From assembly GCA_001650895.1 (NCBI GenBank), contig LXYH01000020.1:1-64000 (forward strand): a stretch of 64,000 nt of DNA, read 5' to 3'. The stretch is from Rhodobacteraceae bacterium EhC02 (GTDB taxonomy: Bacteria > Pseudomonadota > Alphaproteobacteria > Rhodobacterales > Rhodobacteraceae). Under the pieces are notes generated by a model. The model was not told where the DNA came from, ran no database searches, and worked only from the letters and a program-made list of their open reading frames with translations. Below are positions 27,712 through 36,093 of the stretch, one piece after another. How positions within the stretch are numbered: the stretch's first letter is position 1; each line of letters opens with the position of its first letter. A program made the translations under genes and the position numbers.

Positions 27712-27748
27712 ATGATCCGGCGGTCAGCCTTGCGCCCTGCGCCGATGA

Positions 27749-28528
27749 TCATCCCTGCCGCAAGACCACGCGGAAGAAGGCCGATGCGCCCCAACCGGCA
27801 GCAATGGCCAGAACAAGGGCCATCAGCCCGTATAGCAGCGGCTGGCGATGCGCCATCGTGTAGAGGTAACGCTCCAGTCCGACCTTGCGCACATCTATGC
27901 TGGTTTCGTATTTCGCGATGACCTCGCCGCCGCGGGCCAGGAAGATCCGGGTGCGGTAGGCCCCTTCGGTCAGGTTGGCCGGCAGCCTGATCGAACTGCG
28001 GAACAGCGTCTGTTCCTGCAGATCGACGCTGTCGTCCAGCTGCTCGTAAAGACCGTTGGCGCTGTGAATGCGGATCAGCGCCTCGGTGAAGCGCTGGGCG
28101 TCCCCGACGGCATCGGGTGCGCCGACGGACCTGATCGCCAGCGGGATCGAGATCCTGTGGCGCAGATCCTCGGTCTGCGAGAGGACCTCGCCCAGTTTGC
28201 CGGTCGCGGCGACGGCATAGAACGATGGGGCGGAATCGATCTGCACCGCCTCGGTATTCACCCAGATGCCCAGCCGGCGATCCTTGCGTCGCACGGTCAG
28301 CGGGGCCGAGGGGCCAGCCACCGTCACGATCACGTCCAGTTCCTCTTCGGGGATGGCCGTTTCGCGCTTGATCGCCCCGAAGATCAGGATGTCGGAGCCT
28401 GCGAAATTCGTTGTGATCGACACGCTGCTCTGGCTCAGGCCCATCACCACCTCTTCCGTGGCGCCTGTGCGGGGCAGGGTCAGGGACAGCGCCAGTGCGA
28501 TCAGCAGGGTCGCGGCATGCCTGATCAT
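27749..28528 (-). CDS. TIGR02186-type membrane-anchored protein
   Basis: A 259-residue protein with an N-terminal signal peptide (about residues 1-23, ending ..TGATEE), a beta-rich periplasmic part with SITTNFAGSDILIFGAI, and one C-terminal membrane helix (about 228-250). I recognise it as the TIGR02186 family of unknown function, typically encoded next to a TauE/SafE permease as here. Its ATG overlaps the permease stop (ATGA), so the pair is translationally coupled. Likely an accessory subunit of the permease. The frame stays open far upstream, but that part is a shadow of the permease gene. Confidence 0.8.
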   Translation of the reverse strand: MIRHAATLLIALALSLTLPRTGATEEVVMGLSQSSVSITTNFAGSDILIFGAIKRETAIPEEELDVIVTVAGPSAPLTVRRKDRRLGIWVNTEAVQIDSAPSFYAVAATGKLGEVLSQTEDLRHRISIPLAIRSVGAPDAVGDAQRFTEALIRIHSANGLYEQLDDSVDLQEQTLFRSSIRLPANLTEGAYRTRIFLARGGEVIAKYETSIDVRKVGLERYLYTMAHRQPLLYGLMALVLAIAAGWGASAFFRVVLRQG

Positions 28529-29454
28529 TGGCCGCCCCTCGCGTCGCCGATGGAATAAAGCTCGGACGGCATCAGCAGCAGGTCCAGCGCCAGCTTGCCG
28601 CAGACCGCCAGCACCAGAAGCGCCAGCAGGATGCGCAATTGCTCGGCCTTCAGCTTGACGCCGATGCGCGCCCCGATCTGTGCGCCGATCACCCCCCCCA
28701 GCAGCAGCAGCACGCCCAGGATCACATCGACCGTCTGGTTGGTGACCGCGTGCAGAAGCATGGTGAAGGCGGTGACGAAGATGATCTGGAACAGCGAGGT
28801 GCCGATCACGACCTTGGTGGGCATCCCCAGCAGATAGATCATGGCGGGCACCATGATGAAGCCACCACCCACACCCATGATCGCGGTCAGGATGCCGACC
28901 CCGATCCCGATGATCACCGGCGGGATGATCGAGATGTAAAGCCCCGATGTCCGAAACCGCACCTTGATCGGAAGGATATGCACCCAGTTGCGGTGCCGTC
29001 GTTTCACCGGCTTGACCGGGCCGCCCGTGCGCCGTGCGCGCCGGATCGCGGTCAGGCTTTCGATGAACATCAGGCTGCCGATCGTGCCCAGGAACACCAC
29101 GTAGAACAGGGTCACCATCAGGTCGACCTGTCCCAGCGCCTTGAGATAGTTGAACGCCAGCACGCCCAGGCCTGCGCCCACCATGCCGCCGCCCAGAAGG
29201 ACGCCGCCCATCTTCATGTCCACGGTCTTGCGCCGCAGATGCGCAAGGAACGCCGAGACCGAAGACGCGACGATCTGCGTCGTGCCGGTGGCGACGGCGA
29301 CGGCCGGCGGAATGCCGATGAAGAACAGAAGCGGTGTCATCAGGAACCCGCCACCAACGCCGAACATGCCCGACAGCAGGCCCACGATTCCGCCCAGCCC
29401 CAGCAGCAGGTAGGCGTTGACCGATACCTCGGCTATGGGAAGGTACATCTGCAT
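28525..29454 (-). CDS. TauE/SafE-family permease, TIGR02186 partner
   Basis: A 309-residue membrane protein with about eight to nine helices in two halves. Each half carries the family loop: SGMFGVGGGFLMTPLL near residue 29 and TAIMGVGGGFIMVPAMIYL in the second half. A basic cytoplasmic linker of about 30 residues (RRARRTGGPVKPVKRRHRN) separates them. The family exports sulfite and other organosulfur anions; the substrate here is not shown. It is coupled to the TIGR02186 gene. It is distinct from the shorter TauE-like protein at 8068, which lacks the GVGGGF loops. Confidence 0.9.
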   Translation of the reverse strand: MQMYLPIAEVSVNAYLLLGLGGIVGLLSGMFGVGGGFLMTPLLFFIGIPPAVAVATGTTQIVASSVSAFLAHLRRKTVDMKMGGVLLGGGMVGAGLGVLAFNYLKALGQVDLMVTLFYVVFLGTIGSLMFIESLTAIRRARRTGGPVKPVKRRHRNWVHILPIKVRFRTSGLYISIIPPVIIGIGVGILTAIMGVGGGFIMVPAMIYLLGMPTKVVIGTSLFQIIFVTAFTMLLHAVTNQTVDVILGVLLLLGGVIGAQIGARIGVKLKAEQLRILLALLVLAVCGKLALDLLLMPSELYSIGDARGGQ

Positions 29455-29553
29455 GACTATCCCTAGCGCGCTGCGGCTTCAAAAGGCAAGCGGCGGCGGG
29501 GTGGTTTTCCGGTCAGGCCTGATCCTCGGGGTCCAACTGGACTTATCGCGAAT

Positions 29554-30519
29554 TCAGCGTTCCTTCACATAAGGCTCGCCGCCTGCGCGGGGGGGGACCG
29601 CCTTGCCTATGAACCCGGCCAGGATCACCACGGTCAGGATATAGGGCAGCGCGTCCATCGCCTGCACCGGCAGGGTGAAAAACCCGAGGTCAAGGTTCTG
29701 GTAGCGCAGGGCGATGGCCTGCAGGAAACCGAAGAGCAGGGTCGCGTAAAGCGCCTGCAAGGGGCGCCATTTGGCAAAGATCAGCGCGGCCAGCGCGATA
29801 TAGCCGCGCCCGGCGGTCATGTCCTGCACGAAACCCGCCTGCAGCGCGGTGGCAAGATAGGCGCCCGCGATCCCGCACAGAAGGCCGCAGATCAGCACGG
29901 CGGCATAGCGCAGCCGTATGACCGAAATCCCGGCCGTGTCCACGGCTTCGGGGTTTTCGCCCACCGCGCGCAGGCGCAGGCCGAACCGGGTCCGGTAAAG
30001 GATCCACCAGGTCAGCGGCACGCAGGCGAAGGCCACGTAGACCAGGATCGAATGGCCCGAGATCAGCTCGTAATAGATCGGGCCCAGCACCGGCACCTCG
30101 CGCAGCGCCTCGGCCCCCGGCAGGGTGATCGGGCCGAAGCGGCCCCCGCTGAGAAGGGCCGGGGTGCGCCCACCCTGCTGGAACCAGCTTTGCGCGATCA
30201 GCACGGTCAGGCCTGCGGCCAGGAAGTTGATCGCCACGCCCGAGATCAGCTGATTGCCCCGGAAGGTGATCGAGGCAAGTCCATGCAGCCCCGACAGCGA
30301 CAGCGACGCGAGGATGCCCGCGCCCAGACCGATCCAGACCGATCCGGTCACGGCGGCGATGGCCGCGCTGAAGAAGGCCGCGGCCAGCATCTTGCCTTCC
30401 AGCCCGATGTCGAAGATGCCCGCCCGTTCGCTGAACATGCCCGCAAGGCAGGCCAGCAGCAGCGGCGTCGCCAGACGCACCGTCGAATCCAGCACCTGCA
30501 GAACGGTCAGGAGATCCAT
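29554..30519 (-). CDS. ABC transporter permease, nucleoside type (second permease)
   Basis: A BPD_transp_2-type inner-membrane permease of about 321 residues with eight to ten helices, from MDLLTVLQVLDSTVRLA. The block FSERAGIFDIGLEGKML is the signature of the permease that pairs with BMP-type binding proteins (as in nucleoside and riboside importers). The ATG overlaps the stop of the first permease by one base (TGATG), and a GTG three bases earlier is also possible. It is the last gene of a four-gene importer. Confidence 0.92.
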   Translation of the reverse strand: MDLLTVLQVLDSTVRLATPLLLACLAGMFSERAGIFDIGLEGKMLAAAFFSAAIAAVTGSVWIGLGAGILASLSLSGLHGLASITFRGNQLISGVAINFLAAGLTVLIAQSWFQQGGRTPALLSGGRFGPITLPGAEALREVPVLGPIYYELISGHSILVYVAFACVPLTWWILYRTRFGLRLRAVGENPEAVDTAGISVIRLRYAAVLICGLLCGIAGAYLATALQAGFVQDMTAGRGYIALAALIFAKWRPLQALYATLLFGFLQAIALRYQNLDLGFFTLPVQAMDALPYILTVVILAGFIGKAVPPRAGGEPYVKER

Positions 30520-31613
30520 CACGCGCGCCTCCGCCGCAGGGCCATGAACAGGCGTTCCAGCGGCATCCGCACCATGTTGTCCAGCGCGCCGGTGAACAGG
30601 ATCACAAGCGCCTGGATCACGATGATCAATTCGCGCGGGATATTCGTCCAGAGCGCCAGTTCCGCCCCCCCCTGGTAGAGGAACCCGAACAGGATCGCCG
30701 CCAGGAAGACGCCGAACGGGTGGCTGCGACCCATCAGGGCCACGGCGATGCCGATGAAGCCCGCGCCTTCGGTCGCGTTCAGAACAAGGCGTTCCGCCTC
30801 GCCCATGACGTTGTTGATGGCCATCATGCCGGCCAGCCCGCCCGAGATCAGCATGGTGATCACGGTGATCTTCGTGGGGCTGATGCCCGCATAGCGCGCG
30901 GCGGGTTCGGAATGGCCGAAGGCGCGGATTTCATATCCAAGGCGCGTGCGCCAGATCAGGACCCAGACCAGGATGCAGGCCAGGATGCCCACCAGGAAAG
31001 AGACATTCGCCGGTGCCGCCTTGGAAAAGCTGATGCCCAGAGGTGCCAGAATCTCGTGCAGGCTTGGCAGATGGACAGCTTCGGGGAAGCGCGCGGTCGA
31101 GGGGTCCATCGCCCCGCGCGGTTTCAGCGGGCCGACCAGCAGCCAGTTCAGGAAGGCGGCGGCGATGAAGTTGAACATGATCGTGGTGATCACGATATGG
31201 CTGCCGCGTCTGGCTTGCAGGATCGCGGGCAGAAAGGCCCAGGCCGCGCCGAAGAGGGCCGCGCCTACAGAGGCCGCGATCAGCGCCAGCGACCAGTGCG
31301 GCCATGGCAGGTAGAGACAGACCAGCGCCACCCCCAGCCCGCCCAGCATTGCCTGCCCCTCGCCGCCGATGTTGAACAGCCGCGCGTGAAAGGCCACGGC
31401 CACGGCCAGCCCGGTGAACAGGAAATTCGTGGCGTAATAAAGGGTATAGCCCCAGCCATAGGTCGACCCCAGCGCGCCCTTGACCATCAGGTTCAGCGCA
31501 TTGATCGGATCCTCGCCGATGGCCAGGATCACAAGGCCCGAAATCACCGCCGCCAGCAGCAGGGATATCAGCGGGATCAGGACAACATCGGCCCATTTCG
31601 GCATGCGTTCCAT
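30519..31613 (-). CDS. ABC transporter permease, nucleoside type (first permease)
   Basis: A 364-residue inner-membrane permease of the BPD_transp_2 family with about nine helices. FHARLFNIGGEGQAMLGGLG and ATEGAGFIGIAVALMGR are the typical coupling and channel segments. It has an extra N-terminal helix compared with the second permease, so the two form a heterodimer. Overlaps of one base at both ends (TGATG) link it to the ATPase gene and to the second permease. Confidence 0.92.
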   Translation of the reverse strand: MERMPKWADVVLIPLISLLLAAVISGLVILAIGEDPINALNLMVKGALGSTYGWGYTLYYATNFLFTGLAVAVAFHARLFNIGGEGQAMLGGLGVALVCLYLPWPHWSLALIAASVGAALFGAAWAFLPAILQARRGSHIVITTIMFNFIAAAFLNWLLVGPLKPRGAMDPSTARFPEAVHLPSLHEILAPLGISFSKAAPANVSFLVGILACILVWVLIWRTRLGYEIRAFGHSEPAARYAGISPTKITVITMLISGGLAGMMAINNVMGEAERLVLNATEGAGFIGIAVALMGRSHPFGVFLAAILFGFLYQGGAELALWTNIPRELIIVIQALVILFTGALDNMVRMPLERLFMALRRRRA

Positions 31614-33196
31614 CAGGCGGCCTTTCCGGTGGCGACACCTGCCATCATCAGGCCCAGCTCCTGTGCGGTGGCCTGATCCGCCGGAACCTCGCCCATGATG
31701 CGGCCATCGAAGATGACCGCGATACGGTCGGACAGGGCCATGATCTCGTCCAGTTCGACACTGACAAGCAGGATCGCCTTGCCCGCATCGCGCAGGGCGA
31801 TGATCTGCTGATGAATGAATTCGATGGCGCCGATATCGACGCCGCGTGTCGGCTGCCCGATCAGCAACAGGTCCGGGCCGCGTTCGATCTCGCGCGCCAG
31901 GACCACTTTCTGCTGATTGCCGCCCGAGAAATTCTTGGCGGCAAGGCGCGGGTTGGGCGGGCGCACGTCGAACCGCTGCATCTGCTGTTCCGCATGTTCA
32001 AGGATGGCTGCGTTCCGCATCAGCGGGCCGCGCCCGATCGCGGGGTCGCGGTGATAGCCGAAGACGCTGTTCTCCCATGCGGCGTAATCCATGATCAGCC
32101 CCTTGCGCTGCCGATCCTCGGGCACATGGGCGATACCCGCCGCGCGGCGGCTTTGACCGTCGGCATGGGGACCGCTCAGCGGGATGGGCTGCCCGTTCAG
32201 CAGGACCTGCCCGGTGGCGGGCATCATGCCGCCCAGCACCTCCAGCAGTTCCGACTGACCGTTGCCCGCCACGCCTGCCAGTCCCAGAACCTCGCCCGCG
32301 CGGATGTTCAGCGACACGCCGCGCAGCCGTTCCACCCCGGCGGCATCCACCACGCGCAGGTTCTCGACCTCCAGCACGGGCTTGCCGGGGGTGGCGGGTG
32401 CCTTCTCGACCCGCAGCAGGACCTTGCGGCCGACCATCAGCTCGGCCAGTTGTTCGGGGCTGGTCTCGGCGGTCTTGACCGTCGCCGTCATCTCGCCGCG
32501 CCGCATCACGCTGACGGTATCGGTGATCTCCATGATCTCGCGCAGCTTGTGGGTGATCAGGATGATGGTTTTACCTTCGTCGCGCAGGTTGCGCAGGATA
32601 CGGAACAGGTGATCGGCCTCGGCCGGGGTCAGCACGCCGGTGGGTTCATCCAGGATCAGGATATCCGCCTGCCGATACAGCGCCTTCAGGATCTCGACGC
32701 GCTGCTGCTGGCCCACGCCGATATCCTCGATCACCGCATCGGGATCGACGTTCAGCTCGTATTCCTCGGCCAGCGACTTCAGGGCCGCGCGCGCCTTGGC
32801 CAGGCTAGGGCGCAACAGCCCGCCGCCTTCGACGCCAAGGATGATGTTTTCAAGGACGGTGAAATTCTCGACCAGCTTGAAATGCTGGAACACCATGCCG
32901 ATGCCGGCCGCGATGGCGGCCTGGCTGTCGGGGATCAGGGTGGGGCGGCCGCTGATCATGATCTCGCCCGCGTCAGCCTTGTAGAAGCCGTAGAGGATCG
33001 ACATCAGGGTCGATTTGCCCGCGCCATTCTCGCCGATGATGCCGTGGATCGTGCCGGGCATCACGCGCATGCTGATGTCCTTGTTGGCCTGCACGGGGCC
33101 GAATGCCTTGGAGATGCCGCGCAATTCGATGGCGGGCACCTGCGGATCGGGCGCGGCAGTTGCCTGCCGCGCCCCGTTTGCGTTCTGTCCGGTCAT
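31613..33196 (-). CDS. ABC transporter ATPase with two nucleotide-binding domains
   Basis: A 527-residue energy subunit with duplicated ABC domains, as in the sugar/nucleoside RbsA-like class. Domain one has Walker A GENGAGKST at about residue 55, signature IGVGQQQRVEI and Walker B ILILDEPTGVL. Domain two has a degenerate Walker A region (GVAGNGQSELLE, without GKS/T), signature FSGGNQQKVVLA and LLLIGQPTRGVD instead of a standard DEP Walker B. So only the first site looks fully competent, as usual in this class. The binding-protein gene lies 2 bp upstream and the permease genes follow with one-base overlaps. Confidence 0.95.
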   Translation of the reverse strand: MTGQNANGARQATAAPDPQVPAIELRGISKAFGPVQANKDISMRVMPGTIHGIIGENGAGKSTLMSILYGFYKADAGEIMISGRPTLIPDSQAAIAAGIGMVFQHFKLVENFTVLENIILGVEGGGLLRPSLAKARAALKSLAEEYELNVDPDAVIEDIGVGQQQRVEILKALYRQADILILDEPTGVLTPAEADHLFRILRNLRDEGKTIILITHKLREIMEITDTVSVMRRGEMTATVKTAETSPEQLAELMVGRKVLLRVEKAPATPGKPVLEVENLRVVDAAGVERLRGVSLNIRAGEVLGLAGVAGNGQSELLEVLGGMMPATGQVLLNGQPIPLSGPHADGQSRRAAGIAHVPEDRQRKGLIMDYAAWENSVFGYHRDPAIGRGPLMRNAAILEHAEQQMQRFDVRPPNPRLAAKNFSGGNQQKVVLAREIERGPDLLLIGQPTRGVDIGAIEFIHQQIIALRDAGKAILLVSVELDEIMALSDRIAVIFDGRIMGEVPADQATAQELGLMMAGVATGKAA

Positions 33197-33198
33197 CC

Positions 33199-34194
33199 TC
33201 AGAAGGTCAGGACCGGGCAGCTGTCATCCGATGTGTAGTCATGCACGGCCAGTTCGCCCGCGATGATCTTTTCGCGCGCCGCATCGACGGCAGCCTTCAT
33301 CTCGTCGGACACCAGCGCCGCGTTGTTTTCGTCCAGCGCATAGCCCACGCCTTCGGCCGCAAGATCCAGCACTTCGATACCGGGCTGCAGTTCGGTGCCG
33401 GCCATCATCACGTTGTAGACGGCCACATCGACGCGCTTGAGCATCGAGGTCAGCACCTTGCCCGGATGCAGGTGGTTCTGGTTGCTGTCCACGCCGATCG
33501 ACAGGATGCCCTCGTCCGCGGCGGTCTGCAGCACGCCAACGCCGGTGCCGCCTGCTGCGGCATAGACGACATCCGCGCCCTGACCGATCTGCGACAGGGT
33601 CAGTTCCGAGCCTTTCACCGGGTCGTTCCAGGCCGACGGTGTCGTGCCGGTCATGTTGGCGATGATATTGGCATCGGCATTCACCGCCTTGACGCCCTGC
33701 GCATAGCCGCAGGCGAATTTGCGGATCAGCGGCACGTCCATCCCGCCGATGAAGCCGACGGTGCCGGATTTCGACGCCATGGCGGCCATCATGCCCACCA
33801 GATACGAGCCTTCATGTTCGGTAAAGCCGATCACCTTGACGTTCGGCAGGTCGACCCAGCCGTCGATGGTCACGAACATCGTGTCGGGATAGTCGGGCGC
33901 GACCTGGGCGATCGGATCGCTCATGGCAAAGCCGGTGGTCACGATCGGGTTGGCGCCCGCCTCGGCAAAGCGGCGCAGCGCCTGTTCGCGCTGGGCTTCG
34001 GATTGCATCACCGTTTCCAGATAGGTGCCGCCGGTTTCCTTGGCCCAGCGTTCCGCGCCGTTGAACGCGGCCTCGTTGAAGCTTTTGTCGAACTTGCCAC
34101 CCAGATCGAAGATCAGGGCGGGCTCGGCCAGGGCGGCGCCCGCGCTGAGGGCGGTCGCGGCGACAGCGCCAAGGAATTTCTGCATCAGGGTCAT
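33199..34194 (-). CDS. BMP-family periplasmic binding protein
   Basis: The substrate-binding protein of the importer, 331 residues from MTLMQKFLGA. A signal peptide covers about residues 1-23 (..SAGAALA), with no lipobox cysteine, so it should be free in the periplasm. The mature part has the PnrA/BMP fold opening ALIFDLGGKFDKSFNEAA, the family nucleoside-site segment. Such proteins bind purine nucleosides or related ribosides. The gene heads the operon; the 175 bp before it, up to rimI, should hold the promoter. Substrate assignment is inference from family. Confidence 0.92.
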   Translation of the reverse strand: MTLMQKFLGAVAATALSAGAALAEPALIFDLGGKFDKSFNEAAFNGAERWAKETGGTYLETVMQSEAQREQALRRFAEAGANPIVTTGFAMSDPIAQVAPDYPDTMFVTIDGWVDLPNVKVIGFTEHEGSYLVGMMAAMASKSGTVGFIGGMDVPLIRKFACGYAQGVKAVNADANIIANMTGTTPSAWNDPVKGSELTLSQIGQGADVVYAAAGGTGVGVLQTAADEGILSIGVDSNQNHLHPGKVLTSMLKRVDVAVYNVMMAGTELQPGIEVLDLAAEGVGYALDENNAALVSDEMKAAVDAAREKIIAGELAVHDYTSDDSCPVLTF

Positions 34195-34369
34195 GTCGGG
34201 TCTCCCGTTGGTTGGCAGCGATGGTGCTGGTTGGGTCCGCACCACGTCAGACGATCGGACTGATCGGATCGAGGGTCAGTTTACGCCGCAGCGCCCGGCA
34301 AGGGTCAACAAGAAACTGCGTCTTGACGTGGCGGCAAGGCCGCTTTGCGGCTGCGTTTTCCGGCCGGTG

Positions 34370-34804
34370 TCAGTCGAGCGCCCGCCGCATCAGCAAAGCG
34401 TCCGCCGCCGAGGCATTCTTGCGCGGGTAATAGGCCCGCCGCTGGCCGACCTGTGCATAGCCCGCACCCAGATAAAGCGCGATTGCCGGTGCGTTGTCGG
34501 CGGCTACATCCAGAAAGGCAGTCGTGGCCCCGCGCGCCCGTGCCGCGGCGTGAAACTGCGCCAGCAAGGCGCGGGCCAGACCCTTGCGGCGATGGTCGGG
34601 ATGGGTGGCGATGGTCAGGACTTCGGCCTCGTCCGCGATGATCCGCGTAAGGATGAAGGCGCGTGTGTCGCCCAGGGCAAGCACATGGGGGCTGTCGGTC
34701 AGGCCGCGGAATTCGGCGGCGGTCCAGGGGCGGTCCAGCTGATAGGCCGCGGCGTGCACGGTGGCCATCGCGTCGACATCAAGCGCTGTGTCAGGTCCGG
34801 TCAT
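34370..34804 (-). CDS. rimI: ribosomal protein S18 alanine N-acetyltransferase-like
   Basis: A 144-residue GNAT enzyme with IATHPDHRRKGLARALL as acetyl-CoA loop (about 68-85) and the conserved LDVAADNAPAIALYLGAGY block near the end that is typical of RimI. It overlaps tsaB by 14 bases, the common tsaB-rimI arrangement, so it is likely the enzyme acetylating the N-terminus of S18. Other GNAT roles are possible. Confidence 0.9.
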   Translation of the reverse strand: MTGPDTALDVDAMATVHAAAYQLDRPWTAAEFRGLTDSPHVLALGDTRAFILTRIIADEAEVLTIATHPDHRRKGLARALLAQFHAAARARGATTAFLDVAADNAPAIALYLGAGYAQVGQRRAYYPRKNASAADALLMRRALD

Positions 34805-35420
34805 CGGGCAGCATCACCGGAGGCGTGTCGCGTGACGGTGCTGCATCCGCCGCACGAACATAGAGAGGGGCCGGTGCCTCCAGCATATCGCCCCGGCGCA
34901 GCCGGGCGCGCGCCACGCGCGCCATGGCAACCACAAGATCCGCAGGGGCCGGGGGCAGGGCCAGCGGCAAGCCAAGACCATGGGCGTCATCCATGCTGAC
35001 AAGACTTGGTTCGGTCCCCGTGGGCGCGATATAGACCTGGGACTGGGGGGCCGGCACGCAGGCCAGATGAGGCAGTGTCGCGGTTTTCGAAATCGCCTCG
35101 AAGGTGCTGACGCCGATCGCGGGGATATCCAGCGCAAGGGCAAGCCCGCGTGCGGTCGACACGGCGATGCGGATGCCCGTGAAATTGCCGGGGCCCACGC
35201 CCACGGCCAGGGCATCAAGGTCCGACCAGTCAAGATCGGCGCCCTTGATCAGATCATCCAGCATGGGCACCAGTCGTTCGGCCTGTCCCCGGCCCATGTC
35301 CTCGGACTGAAGCCCCAGAAGGGATTTGCCCCGCAGCAGGGCTGCGGCGCAGTAGGCCGCCGATGTGTCGAAGGCCAGGATGATCGGCTCGGCCACGGTA
35401 TTGTCAGGCTGCGGGGTCAC
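34791..35420 (-). CDS. tsaB: tRNA threonylcarbamoyladenosine biosynthesis protein TsaB
   Basis: Partner of TsaD and TsaE in making the t6A modification at position 37 of ANN-decoding tRNAs. The 209 residues fit. The ASKHA-type opening LAFDTSAAYCAAAL is followed by GRGQAERLVPMLDDLI and the signature GVGPGNFTGIRIAVSTARGLA. It overlaps rimI downstream by 14 bases. The upstream nfu gene is 36 bp away on the same strand, so nfu-tsaB-rimI may be one unit. Confidence 0.95.
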   Translation of the reverse strand: MTPQPDNTVAEPIILAFDTSAAYCAAALLRGKSLLGLQSEDMGRGQAERLVPMLDDLIKGADLDWSDLDALAVGVGPGNFTGIRIAVSTARGLALALDIPAIGVSTFEAISKTATLPHLACVPAPQSQVYIAPTGTEPSLVSMDDAHGLGLPLALPPAPADLVVAMARVARARLRRGDMLEAPAPLYVRAADAAPSRDTPPVMLPDDRT

Positions 35421-35456
35421 TGTGTCATCGCCGTTGTCTTGCCCAGATCCCCGTGA

Positions 35457-36020
35457 TCAGACGGCCACGGGCCGCACTTCGGTCACTTCCGGGATGTAAT
35501 GGCGCAGCAGGTTCTCGATCCCCATCTTCAGGGTCAGGGTCGATGACGGGCAACCGGCGCAGGCCCCCTGCATGTGCAGATAGACCACGCCACGGTCGAA
35601 CCCGTGGAAGGTGATGTCGCCGCCATCCTGCGCCACGGCCGGGCGCACGCGGGTATCCAGCAGTTCCTTGATCTGGCCGACCACATCGGCATCCGGGCCA
35701 TCATGTTCGGCATGGCCCGAAGCCGCCTGCGCGCCAGCGCCCATGACCGGCTGACCGGACTGGAAATGTTCCATGATCGCGCCCAGCAGGGCCGGCTTGA
35801 TATGGTCCCATTCGACGCCCGCATCCTTGGTCACGGTGACGAAATCGGTGCCGAAGAACACGCCGCTGACGCCGCTGACCGCGAAAAGCCGTGTCGCCAG
35901 CGGCGAGACAGCGGCCCCCTCGGCGGTGGGGAAATCGGCGGTGCCCATTTCCAGCACGGTCTGACCGGGCAGGAATTTCAGGGTAGCCGGATTCGGGGTG
36001 GATTCAGTCTGGATGAACAT
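35457..36020 (-). CDS. Nfu-type iron-sulfur scaffold/carrier
   Basis: A 187-residue protein with an N-terminal Nfu_N domain starting MFIQTESTPNPATLKF and a C-terminal NifU-like domain with the cluster-binding motif CAGCPSS (Cys-X2-Cys) at about residues 148-154. It delivers Fe-S clusters to apoproteins; targets such as SdhB in this window are possible but not shown. The start at MFIQ fits the family and has an AAGGA ribosome site. An ATG six codons upstream is less likely. Confidence 0.93.
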   Translation of the reverse strand: MFIQTESTPNPATLKFLPGQTVLEMGTADFPTAEGAAVSPLATRLFAVSGVSGVFFGTDFVTVTKDAGVEWDHIKPALLGAIMEHFQSGQPVMGAGAQAASGHAEHDGPDADVVGQIKELLDTRVRPAVAQDGGDITFHGFDRGVVYLHMQGACAGCPSSTLTLKMGIENLLRHYIPEVTEVRPVAV

Positions 36021-36093
36021 CGGATATGTTCCTTTCATGGCTTGCCACAGGATATGCGCTTGATGGCCCTGACTGTCAAGGTTTGGAACGATT

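Noticed and set aside
27749-29482. 577-codon fused frame that would join a new N-terminus to the TIGR02186 protein
   Set aside because: The first about 318 codons are a shifted frame of the TauE/SafE permease. The natural start at 28528 has an ATGA overlap and a signal peptide.
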